Below, one piece after another: positions 1-5,916 of a DNA stretch of 7,911 nucleotides. A model generated the notes under the pieces. It did no database searches. It worked only from the letters and a program-made list of their open reading frames with translations, and was not told the DNA's origin. Origin of the DNA: Candidatus Avacholeplasma faecigallinarum (GTDB taxonomy: Bacteria; Bacillota_I; Bacilli_A; Acholeplasmatales; Anaeroplasmataceae); contig DVKU01000051.1 in NCBI GenBank assembly GCA_018715825.1, positions 1 through 7,911 on the forward strand, read 5' to 3'. How positions within the stretch are numbered: the first letter of the stretch is position 1; each line of letters starts with the position of its first letter. A program made the position numbers and the translations under genes.

Positions 1-1236
1 GGTCATTGAATTTAATTTGTAACTTTTAATTTCTTCAATTTTATCTAAGGTAAGCTTCAAATATAAATTTGGGACAAATTCTATTGTAGGAATTTCTGAT
101 AAATCCTTTTTTATTTGATGTCGTAATGCTCGGCCATATAAAAATTCACTTAATTTAAAATTTATTATAAATGTTAAAATGTAGCATATTAAAAGCTTAT
201 AGCTTATAGCTAAAGCTTTTTTAGGCTCATCTTTATCATGTTGTTTATAATACATATAACAACTAACTAAGACATCTACTGCCTCAGAGAACTGATTAGT
301 TAAAATTAAATAACAGCCAAAATAAAATTTTGTGATAAGTTGTCTATTATCCAAAGGATTTGTTACTAGATTTAATTTTAATAAGCTATCAATTTCTTTT
401 TTATATTTTGTTTCACTTAATGATATTATATAATTTAAATAATTACTGTATTGATGAGTATCTTTAGTTCTAATAAAATAATTTATGATATCTAGATAAT
501 CATTTTTGTTTTGGCTTAAATATAAAACATCTTCATCTTTTAGATATTTGTATTTTAAGGCTTGGTTTAAATAAATTTTTTTATCAGTTATAAATTTATT
601 AGACCAGTAGCTAATTATACTATTAAAATTTAAAATTATAGTATTAGCTTTAGCTAAGATATTAGTATTTAAAATATTTTTATATCTTAGCGTAAGCTTA
701 GAATTGTCTTTATAAATCTGGGCTACTTTATTTGCTATGGCATAAGAATTTAAAGTAACTCCAGTATTTATGCCATTGAGCCAAGCATCTAAATTTAATT
801 CTTTGTTTTTTTCATATAATAAGGTATTTTTATAGATTTCTTTGACATTGTTTTCAATCATAATTTGTTTTGTTATAAGACCAATTAAAATAGGATAAAT
901 TTCTATATTTAAATTTAATTCTGATAATTTATCTAATGAAATATATTGAGCATTTTCTAAATTAATCATTGGCTTAGTTATAATTAAATAATTGCTGTAA
1001 AAATTGGACATACTAAATTTGTTATAAAAATCATAGTGTTCTTTTATTAGGGTAGAATACCATTTATCTTTAATGATATTTCCTTGAATATAATCTTCTG
1101 AGGCTAAATTTAATTCTTTTTTCATTTTTTTTATATCCTTAAAAAATGGTAATGAAAATAGCCCAGTTACATCAACATTTATTAATATTTGGTTGTTTAT
1201 TAGGTGTATTATAACGTAGTTTTTATTGTTTTCCAT
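1..1236 (-). CDS. Unrecognised large helical protein, C-terminus outside window (partial)
   Basis: Reading the minus strand from ATG at 1236-1234 gives 412 codons without a stop up to the left edge, so the protein is at least 412 residues and its C-terminus is missing here. The start is well supported: AGAGGA (complement of 1246-1251) lies 9 nt upstream, and the protein begins MENNKNYVIIHL. I do not recognise the family. It is rich in Asn, Lys, Ile, Leu and Tyr, with no signal peptide, cysteine cluster or obvious catalytic motif. A short beta-like start (residues 6-22) is followed by mostly helical sequence. Residues about 300-330 (FYFGCYLILTNQFSEAVDVL) resemble a TPR-like helix pair, and residues 346-362 are hydrophobic but flanked by more helix, so a membrane span is uncertain. 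It is divergent from a small XRE regulator, and operator-like elements cover its promoter. That suggests, by inference only, a regulator/target pair. Codon use matches its neighbours. Confidence 0.8.
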   Translation of the reverse strand, partial: MENNKNYVIIHLINNQILINVDVTGLFSLPFFKDIKKMKKELNLASEDYIQGNIIKDKWYSTLIKEHYDFYNKFSMSNFYSNYLIITKPMINLENAQYISLDKLSELNLNIEIYPILIGLITKQIMIENNVKEIYKNTLLYEKNKELNLDAWLNGINTGVTLNSYAIANKVAQIYKDNSKLTLRYKNILNTNILAKANTIILNFNSIISYWSNKFITDKKIYLNQALKYKYLKDEDVLYLSQNKNDYLDIINYFIRTKDTHQYSNYLNYIISLSETKYKKEIDSLLKLNLVTNPLDNRQLITKFYFGCYLILTNQFSEAVDVLVSCYMYYKQHDKDEPKKALAISYKLLICYILTFIINFKLSEFLYGRALRHQIKKDLSEIPTIEFVPNLYLKLTLDKIEEIKSYKLNSMT

Positions 1237-1264
1237 AAAGCTATGTCCTCTTAAGCATATTATA

Positions 1265-1327
1265 ATATATTTTACAAGAAAATAGCGTAAAAAACAAGAT
1301 TATCCCGTAAAATACTAGATTATACGG
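1265..1327. promoter_or_regulatory. Three operator-like elements phased at 20 bp between divergent genes
   Basis: Two clear copies of a 23-bp imperfect palindrome lie at 1285-1307 and 1305-1327, with a degenerate third at 1265-1287. The best copy has left arm CCGTAAAAT (1305-1313), centre ACTAG and right arm ATTATACGG (1319-1327); the arms are inverted repeats at 8 of 9 positions. The middle copy has GCGTAAAAA, ACAAG, ATTATCCCG. The left copy keeps the ACAAG centre (1274-1278) and a right arm ending in GCG. The centres start at 1274, 1294 and 1314, exactly two helical turns apart, as expected for cooperative binding on one face of DNA. The likely ligand is the adjacent XRE protein, which would repress the leftward promoter and probably its own; this is inferred from position. 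Confidence 0.6.
1269..1297 (-). promoter_or_regulatory. Candidate promoter of the leftward unknown gene
   Basis: On the minus strand TTGTTT (complement of 1292-1297) and TAAAAT (complement of 1269-1274) are separated by 17 nt, a plausible sigma-A promoter placing the transcript start about 25 nt before the start codon at 1236. Alternative -10 hexamers (TATATT at 1264-1269, TATAAT at 1259-1264) exist in the same AT-rich stretch but lack a good -35. Both hexamers lie inside the operator-like elements at 1265-1307. Confidence 0.45.
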
Positions 1328-1359
1328 TTTAATGGATAAAATTTATTTGGTGATGAACA

Positions 1360-1575
1360 ATGTATTTTAAAAGAATTAAGCAGCTTAGGCTAAATAAAGA
1401 GCTTACTCAAAAAGCCGTTGCAGATTTAATAGGTTGTAGCCAACAAACCTATAGTGATTATGAAACTGGTAAATATGACATTCCTAATGAAATATTAATT
1501 AAGCTTGCTGATTTTTATAAAGTTAGCACTGATTATATTTTAGATAGAACCAATAATAAAAAAATTAACTATTAA
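1360..1575 (+). CDS. Small XRE-family HTH transcriptional regulator
   Basis: A 71-residue protein consisting almost entirely of one Cro/CI-type helix-turn-helix domain (about residues 5-60). The pattern is classical: IKQLRLNKELTQKAVADLIG, then a recognition helix around CSQQTYSDYETGK, then the closing LADFYKVSTDYIL. There is no additional sensing or peptidase domain, so it probably acts as a dimer that simply binds DNA. The start is supported by GGTGAT (1349-1354), complementary to the 3' end of 16S rRNA, 5 nt upstream. It is divergent from the unrecognised gene at 1-1236, and the phased palindromes between them are the natural candidate operators, implying autoregulation and control of that gene. 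I found no convincing -35/-10 pair for it; its promoter is probably hidden in the operator region. It could also be an antitoxin-like repressor, but no toxin is recognisable beside it. Confidence 0.9.
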   Translation: MYFKRIKQLRLNKELTQKAVADLIGCSQQTYSDYETGKYDIPNEILIKLADFYKVSTDYILDRTNNKKINY

Positions 1576-1579
1576 GAGA

Positions 1580-1614
1580 CTCACTTAATGCTTTAAGCAA
1601 TGTGAGCTTTTTTT
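1580..1614 (+). terminator. Intrinsic terminator after the XRE gene
   Basis: CTCAC (1580-1584) pairs with GTGAG (1602-1606) and an inner TGC/GCA (1589-1591 / 1597-1599) continues the stem with an internal loop. Seven Ts (1608-1614) follow after one base. It begins 4 nt after the stop codon of the XRE gene and separates it from the peptidase operon. Confidence 0.7.
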
Positions 1615-1620
1615 ATAATA

Positions 1621-1649
1621 TTGCAAAAGATTACAAATAATAGTAAAAT
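1621..1649 (+). promoter_or_regulatory. Promoter of the M24-M29 peptidase operon
   Basis: TTGCAA (1621-1626), a 17-nt spacer, then TAAAAT (1644-1649) form a good sigma-A-type promoter directly after the upstream terminator. The predicted start near 1656 leaves a leader of about 27 nt carrying a full AGGAGGT ribosome binding site at 1670-1676. Confidence 0.65.
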
Positions 1650-1682
1650 AAGGTGTCATTTAAGCTTACAGGAGGTTTAATT

Positions 1683-2906
1683 ATGGATAGTATAGTTTTT
1701 GAAAATCATAGAAAGACTATTTTAGATTCTATGGAAGATAATTCTATAATGGTAATTTTTTCAATAGGTGGCGATGAGGATAAAACGCCTTATGATGTTG
1801 ATAGAAATTACTATTATGTATGTGGTGTTTTAGAATATGAAAACATTGTTTTATTGTCAAAAATAAATGGTCATGAAAGTGCAATGATATTTATAAATCC
1901 TTATGATGAATTTAAGGCTAAATGGGTTGGAGCTCCACTATCAAAGGAGGAGGTTAGCCAAATATCAGGAATAAATAACGTTAGATACCTTGATACATTT
2001 GAGGCTACCTTAATTCAAATGCTTCAAATTGTTAATAATTTATATGTTGATTTAAAAGCTAATTCCCTAAATAATGCTTTAACAGAGGATGAAATTTTTG
2101 TAAATAAGATTAAACAAAGATTTCCATTTATAAATATTAAAAATGCTAGACCTTTATTTACTAAAGCTAGAACTATAAAAGATGTAATGGAAATAGAAGA
2201 AATGCGTAAGGCTATTGCCATTACAAATCAAGGAATAAAGGCCATTTTAAATAATTTAAAGGAATCATATGAATACCAAATTGAATCATATTTTGATCAA
2301 GCTATTAAATATTTTGGTGCGACAGGCTATGCCTTTAAAACAATAGCTGCAAGTGGACAAAATGCATGTTGTTTACATTATAGTCAAAATAATAGTATAG
2401 CTAAAGATGGCGATTTAATATTATTTGATTTGGGAGCTAAATCAGGAATGTATTGCGCTGATATTTCTAGGACATTCCCTGTTAATGGTAAATTTAGTCC
2501 TCGTCAAAAGGAAATTTATAATATCGTCTTACAAGGCCAAGAGGTAGTCTTTAACCATGCTAGAGTAGGTATTACCACAAGAGAATTAAATAATATTTTA
2601 ATTGATTTTTATGCCCAGGAATTAAAGAGAATTGGCTTAATTAAAGATAGTAGTGAAGTAAGTAAATATTATTATCATGGTGTTTCTCATCATATTGGTC
2701 TTGATTGCCATGATTTATGCGAATACACCCCATTAAAGGCTGGAAGTGTTATATCTAATGAACCGGGCTTATATATAGCAAGTGAAGGAATTGGTATTCG
2801 TATTGAGGATGATGTATTAATTACTGAAGATGGAGCTGAATGGTTAAGCCCACAAATCATTAAAACAGTTGAAGATATTGAAGAATATATGAAAAATAGA
2901 AAGTAG
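1683..2906 (+). CDS. M24B Xaa-Pro aminopeptidase (creatinase-fold metallopeptidase)
   Basis: Predicted cytosolic enzyme of 407 residues that removes an N-terminal residue preceding proline from peptides. The ATG at 1683 is chosen over an in-frame GTG at 1653 because AGGAGGT (1670-1676) lies 6 nt before it. An AMP_N-type domain (about residues 1-160) precedes the pita-bread catalytic domain (about 170-400). The five dinuclear metal ligands of the family are all visible: D249 in FDLG, D260 in ADISRT, H336 in HGVSHHIG, E360 in NEPG and E375 in RIED. H232 (LHYS) and H343 (DCHD) match the substrate-binding histidines of PepP-like enzymes. Length and motifs indicate an intact enzyme. It heads an operon with the M29 aminopeptidase 8 bp downstream, consistent with joint oligopeptide breakdown. 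A dedicated prolidase specificity cannot be excluded, but the N-terminal domain and length favour aminopeptidase P. Confidence 0.93.
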   Translation: MDSIVFENHRKTILDSMEDNSIMVIFSIGGDEDKTPYDVDRNYYYVCGVLEYENIVLLSKINGHESAMIFINPYDEFKAKWVGAPLSKEEVSQISGINNVRYLDTFEATLIQMLQIVNNLYVDLKANSLNNALTEDEIFVNKIKQRFPFINIKNARPLFTKARTIKDVMEIEEMRKAIAITNQGIKAILNNLKESYEYQIESYFDQAIKYFGATGYAFKTIAASGQNACCLHYSQNNSIAKDGDLILFDLGAKSGMYCADISRTFPVNGKFSPRQKEIYNIVLQGQEVVFNHARVGITTRELNNILIDFYAQELKRIGLIKDSSEVSKYYYHGVSHHIGLDCHDLCEYTPLKAGSVISNEPGLYIASEGIGIRIEDDVLITEDGAEWLSPQIIKTVEDIEEYMKNRK

Positions 2907-2914
2907 AGGTTAAT

Positions 2915-4147
2915 ATGAAGAAAAGTTTGTTAAAAGCATATGCTAAACTAATAGTAAGAGTAGGAGCAAATGTTCAAAAAAAGCAAGAGGTTGTTATTTC
3001 TGCTAGTGTAGATGATAGCTATTTTGTTAAATATGTAGTTGAAGAGGCTTATAAAGCTGGAGCAAGCCTAGTTGAGGTTAATTGGAATATGCAAGATTTA
3101 ACATTGTTAAATTATAAATATGCAACAGTTGAAAAGCTTAGTGAAATCCCTAATTGGAAGAAGGAAAAACTAGAGCATAGAGTGAATGTATTACCAGCAA
3201 TGATACACATTACATCTGAAGACCCAGATGGCTTAGCTTTAATTGATCAAGGCAAGCTTTTGGCTGTTCAAAAGAATACAGGTCCAACTATTATTAAATA
3301 TCAAGATAGAATGGATAATAAATATCAATGGACTATAGCAGGAATACCTAGTGAGAAATGGGCTTGTAAGGTATTTCCTAATGCCTCTAAAAAGAAGGCT
3401 ATTGAATTATTATGGGAATTGATTTTAAAGGTTAGTAGGGCTTATGAAGGTAATCCAATTTTAAATTGGAAGGAGCATAATGCTAATCTAGATAGCAAAA
3501 AAGCTTATTTAAATAATTTACAAATAAAAAAGCTTACTTATAAATCATCTAATGGTACTGATTTTAGTATAATGCTACCAAAGGACATTGAATTTCATGC
3601 TGGTGGGGATTATACACTAAATAAGGTCTTTTATAATCCTAATATTCCAACTGAGGAATGCTTTACATCACCAATTAAGGATTCTTGTAATGGTGTAGTT
3701 TATTCAACAAAGCCTTTATCAGTTAGAGGTGTATTAGTTGATAATTTTGGTTTTAGATTTGAAAATGGTCAAGTAGTTGAAGTAATTTGTCAAAATCCTA
3801 CATATAAGGATGTATTAGAAAAGCTTGTCTCTACTGATGATGGAGCTAAAATGTTAGGTGAGGTAGCTTTAGTTCCTTATGATTCACCTATTAATCAAAC
3901 TAATACGTTATTTTATAATACCTTATATGATGAAAATGCTTGTTGTCATTTAGCTTTAGGTCGTGCTTTTGAAGAGTGTATAAGAGGATATGCTAATAAA
4001 ACTAAAGAGCAAATAGAAGCTATTGATTTGAATAAATCTATGATTCATGTTGACTTTATGATAGGCTCAAGCGATTTATCAATAGTGGCTGAAACATATG
4101 ATGGTAAGATTGTTCAGATTTTTAAAGATGGCGTTTGGGCTATATAA
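2915..4147 (+). CDS. M29-family (AmpS/PepS/aminopeptidase T-like) metallo-aminopeptidase
   Basis: A 410-residue cytosolic aminopeptidase of family M29, which releases N-terminal residues of broad range using two cocatalytic metal ions. Family landmarks in the C-terminal half are complete: NIPTEECFTSP (243-253) with E247/E248, LGEVALVP (314-321) with E316, YDENACCHLALG (338-349) with E340 and H345, and MIHVDFMIG (376-384) with H378 and D380. These acidic and histidine residues are the expected metal ligands. The N-terminal part (ELLWELI around 164-170 and RAYEGNPILNW at 175-185) also fits the family, and the length is normal. Translation starts at ATG 2915 with GAGGT (2906-2910) 4 nt upstream, overlapping the stop codon of the preceding M24 gene; the 8-bp gap indicates co-transcription and probably translational coupling. 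No terminator follows the stop, so some read-through into the DegV gene is likely. Confidence 0.93.
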   Translation: MKKSLLKAYAKLIVRVGANVQKKQEVVISASVDDSYFVKYVVEEAYKAGASLVEVNWNMQDLTLLNYKYATVEKLSEIPNWKKEKLEHRVNVLPAMIHITSEDPDGLALIDQGKLLAVQKNTGPTIIKYQDRMDNKYQWTIAGIPSEKWACKVFPNASKKKAIELLWELILKVSRAYEGNPILNWKEHNANLDSKKAYLNNLQIKKLTYKSSNGTDFSIMLPKDIEFHAGGDYTLNKVFYNPNIPTEECFTSPIKDSCNGVVYSTKPLSVRGVLVDNFGFRFENGQVVEVICQNPTYKDVLEKLVSTDDGAKMLGEVALVPYDSPINQTNTLFYNTLYDENACCHLALGRAFEECIRGYANKTKEQIEAIDLNKSMIHVDFMIGSSDLSIVAETYDGKIVQIFKDGVWAI

Positions 4148-4164
4148 TTTTAAAATTAGCTAAA

Positions 4165-4176
4165 GTATGGTATAAT
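4165..4176 (+). promoter_or_regulatory. Extended -10 promoter of the degV-family gene
   Basis: TATAAT (4171-4176) preceded by TGG (4168-4170) forms an extended -10 element; the -35 position 17 nt upstream (TTTTAA, 4148-4153) is poor, as tolerated by extended -10 promoters. The octamer AAATTAGC occurs as a direct repeat on both sides (4153-4160 and 4178-4185), 25 bp apart. The predicted start is near 4183, giving a leader of about 45 nt. Confidence 0.55.
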
Positions 4177-4227
4177 TAAATTAGCCAAGGGCATAAACTA
4201 TATATAGGTAAAAGGAGGACATAGTTG

Positions 4228-5052
4228 ATGAAATATAAAATAATAGTGGATAGTTCAAGTGATTTAACAAATGATTATCTTAAAGATGAAGCTATTGATT
4301 TTGAGGTTGTACCTCTTACAATTCATGTTGATAAAAATGAATTTGTTGACGATGAGAATATCGATATTCCTTTGATGCTTGAAACAATGAAAAATTTTAA
4401 TGGTAAATCAACATCATCATGTCCATCTCCCGGAGATTATGTAAAAAGTATTACTGCTGATTATAATTTTTGTATTACTATATCTTCAAAATTATCTGGT
4501 TCAAATAATAGTGCTAATTTAGCTAAAAATATTTGTGAGGATAAAAATGTTTTTGTCATAGACTCTAAGGGTACAGCTGGCATGATGGAATTAATAGTTG
4601 ATGAGTTGGTTAGACTTATAAAAGAAGGAAACTCTTATGATGAAATCTGTAGTAAGATTTTAAAGTTTAGAGATAATTTAAACTTGTTCTTTGTTTTAGA
4701 GTCTTTTGATAATCTTGTTAAAAATGGTAGAATGAGTAAATTTTCAGCTTTGTTTGCCAAGCTAATTAAGATTAGGCCATTATGCATCGCCTCAGATGGT
4801 GATATAAAAATGCATAAAACAGTTAGAACTCGTTGGGCTGCTTTAGATGCTATGATTGATGAGATTGCCAATTCTAATATAGATTTTAATAATAGAGTTT
4901 GTATTATATCTCATACCTTTGCCGAGGATGATGCTTTAAAAATAAAGGAAAAGCTATTAGCTCGTTGCCCTTTTAAAGAGGTAAGAATTAGACCAACAAG
5001 AGGTTTATGCTCATTTTATGCTTTAACTAAAGGTATAATTTGTAGCTATTAA
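4228..5052 (+). CDS. DegV-family (FakB-like) fatty-acid-binding protein
   Basis: A 274-residue DegV-fold protein. Family members bind one fatty acid; FakB members present it to the kinase FakA for phosphorylation and use in phospholipid synthesis. Start at ATG 4228, 9 nt after AGGAGG (4213-4218); a TTG at 4225 is a possible but less likely start. Visible DegV blocks: DSSSDLT (8-14), TSSCPSPGDY (62-71), SSKLSGSNNSA (86-96) lining the carboxylate site, VIDSKGTAGMMELIV (110-124), the helical FVLESFDNLVKNGRMS (155-170), and RTRWAAL (200-206). The C-terminus is unusual: the common HTGPGALG-type block, with its head-group histidine, is replaced by PTRGLCSFYALTKGI (256-270). I recall TRGLSSxYA-type ends in other Firmicutes DegV proteins, so this is probably a subfamily and not damage. 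No fakA is in the window. It has its own promoter and terminator. Confidence 0.9.
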   Translation: MKYKIIVDSSSDLTNDYLKDEAIDFEVVPLTIHVDKNEFVDDENIDIPLMLETMKNFNGKSTSSCPSPGDYVKSITADYNFCITISSKLSGSNNSANLAKNICEDKNVFVIDSKGTAGMMELIVDELVRLIKEGNSYDEICSKILKFRDNLNLFFVLESFDNLVKNGRMSKFSALFAKLIKIRPLCIASDGDIKMHKTVRTRWAALDAMIDEIANSNIDFNNRVCIISHTFAEDDALKIKEKLLARCPFKEVRIRPTRGLCSFYALTKGIICSY

Positions 5053-5054
5053 AT

Positions 5055-5133
5055 AAAAAAAATCCCCAATAGTGACTTTTATAAGCTATTAATTATAGGT
5101 TTGATAGTCACTATATCTTAGGGGATTTTTTTT
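5055..5133. terminator. Long bidirectional terminator between convergent genes
   Basis: An outer 13-bp perfect stem pairs eight As, T and CCCC (5055-5067) with GGGG, A and eight Ts (5121-5133). An inner 9-bp stem pairs ATAGTGACT (5069-5077) with AGTCACTAT (5106-5114). The apical region carries a small CTAT/ATAG hairpin (5086-5098). The A and T tracts give a U-run on both strands, so it serves the DegV gene on plus and the rubrerythrin gene on minus, whose stop codon it overlaps by two bases. Confidence 0.85.
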
Positions 5134-5665
5134 AATAATTTTGTGGATATATTTGATAATAGGCTTCTGGGTGTTGACAAATTGGACAAATCTTTGGAGC
5201 GTCAGTTCCTTTATAAATATGGCCACAATTGCGACATTGCCATAAGACTTCATCTGGTTTTTTGAAAACCTCGTTATTTTCAATATTGTTTAATAAGGCT
5301 TGATATCTCAATTCATGAGATGCCTCAATTTCTGCTACTCCTTTAAAAAGTCTAGCTAGTTGGATAAAGCCTTCCTCTTCAGCAGTTTGCGCAAATTCCT
5401 TATACATTTTGCTCCATTCGAAATTTTCTCCATTTTTGGCATCTATTAAATTAGCTTTAGTATCTGTTAAAAAGCCTAATGATTTAAACCAAATTTTTGC
5501 ATGCTCTAATTCGTTTAAGGCAGTGTATTTAAATATTTCAGATATTTGTTCATAGCCTTCTTTTTTAGCTTGATCGCTATAAAATAAATATTTAGCATGA
5601 GCTTGTACTTCACCAGTAAAAGCAGTATATAAATTTTTTTCTGTTTTTGAACCTTTTAATTCCAT
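5132..5665 (-). CDS. rbr: Rubrerythrin (diiron peroxidase with C-terminal rubredoxin domain)
   Basis: A 177-residue cytosolic rubrerythrin; in anaerobes these reduce hydrogen peroxide to water with electrons from rubredoxin- or NADH-linked reductases. The start is the ATG at 5665-5663, not an in-frame ATG seven codons upstream, because AGGAGA (complement of 5675-5680) lies 9 nt before it. Residues about 8-130 form the ferritin-like four-helix bundle with E19 (GEVQA), ExxH at E52-H55, acidic cluster E96-E98 and a second ExxH at E114-H117, consistent with the diiron ligands. The rubredoxin-type FeS4 site is C144-x2-C147 and C160-x2-C163, close to the C-terminus (PEAYYQIY). All key residues are present. 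It appears monocistronic, convergent with the DegV gene and divergent from tRNA-Gly. I found no convincing promoter hexamers or PerR box in the A/T-rich 5' region, so regulation is not visible. Confidence 0.95.
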   Translation of the reverse strand: MELKGSKTEKNLYTAFTGEVQAHAKYLFYSDQAKKEGYEQISEIFKYTALNELEHAKIWFKSLGFLTDTKANLIDAKNGENFEWSKMYKEFAQTAEEEGFIQLARLFKGVAEIEASHELRYQALLNNIENNEVFKKPDEVLWQCRNCGHIYKGTDAPKICPICQHPEAYYQIYPQNY

Positions 5666-5735
5666 ATTATTTTGTCTCCTTTCCATATATAATATTTTCT
5701 TAAAATAAAAAAATATACAAAAATAAAAAAAAGTG

Positions 5736-5763
5736 TTGCATTATTTTTTTTATTTGCTATAAT
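5736..5763 (+). promoter_or_regulatory. Promoter of tRNA-Gly
   Basis: TTGCAT (5736-5741), a 16-nt spacer and a consensus TATAAT (5758-5763) preceded by TGC, which makes an extended -10. The predicted start near 5770 is about 13 nt before the mature tRNA 5' end, leaving a short A-rich leader for RNase P to remove. Confidence 0.75.
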
Positions 5764-5782
5764 AATAATGCGCAAAAAAAAT

Positions 5783-5857
5783 GCCGCAGTAGTACAACGG
5801 TTAGTACCTATGCTTGCCATGCATATGATGACGGTTCGATTCCGTTCTGTGGCTCCA
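5783..5857 (+). tRNA. tRNA-Gly (anticodon GCC), CCA encoded
   Basis: A complete 75-nt cloverleaf. The acceptor stem GCCGCAG pairs with CTGTGGC (one G-U). The D arm is GTAC, loop AACGGTTA, GTAC. The anticodon arm is TATGC, loop TTGCCAT with anticodon GCC, GCATA. The variable loop is TGAT. The T arm GACGG/CCGTT encloses TTCGATT. Discriminator T and an encoded CCA end at 5857. U73 and the GCC anticodon fit a bacterial glycine tRNA. It is a solitary tRNA with its own promoter and terminator. Confidence 0.96.
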
Positions 5858-5868
5858 TATGAATTGTT

Positions 5869-5894
5869 AAAGGCTGTAAAGCCTTTTTTATTTT
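5869..5894 (+). terminator. Intrinsic terminator of tRNA-Gly
   Basis: AAAGGCT (5869-5875), loop GTAA, AGCCTTT (5880-5886), followed by TTTATTTT to 5894. It starts 12 nt after the tRNA CCA. Read on the minus strand the hairpin has no U-run, so it probably does not terminate the convergent amidohydrolase transcript. Confidence 0.85.
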
Positions 5895-5916
5895 ATACAT
5901 TATAATTTATTATAGT

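Noticed and set aside
1653..1682. In-frame GTG upstream start for the M24 peptidase
   Set aside because: The added residues (MSFKLTGGLI) translate the ribosome binding site AGGAGGT at 1670-1676, which is well placed for the ATG at 1683.
2024..2221. Minus-strand open frame of about 65 codons inside the M24 gene
   Set aside because: It is antisense to a conserved peptidase with intact motifs, has no family signal, and is expected by chance.
4635..4871. Minus-strand open frame inside the DegV-family gene
   Set aside because: It is antisense to a conserved gene, with low-complexity hydrophobic content and no supporting context.
5089..5283. Second minus-strand frame overlapping the rubrerythrin 3' end and terminator
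   Set aside because: It overlaps the rubredoxin-coding part of rubrerythrin in another frame and runs through the terminator hairpin.
5666..5735. PerR box or clear promoter for rubrerythrin
   Set aside because: The region is almost pure A/T with several partial hexamers, but none has acceptable spacing, and no TTATAAT-type PerR palindrome is present.
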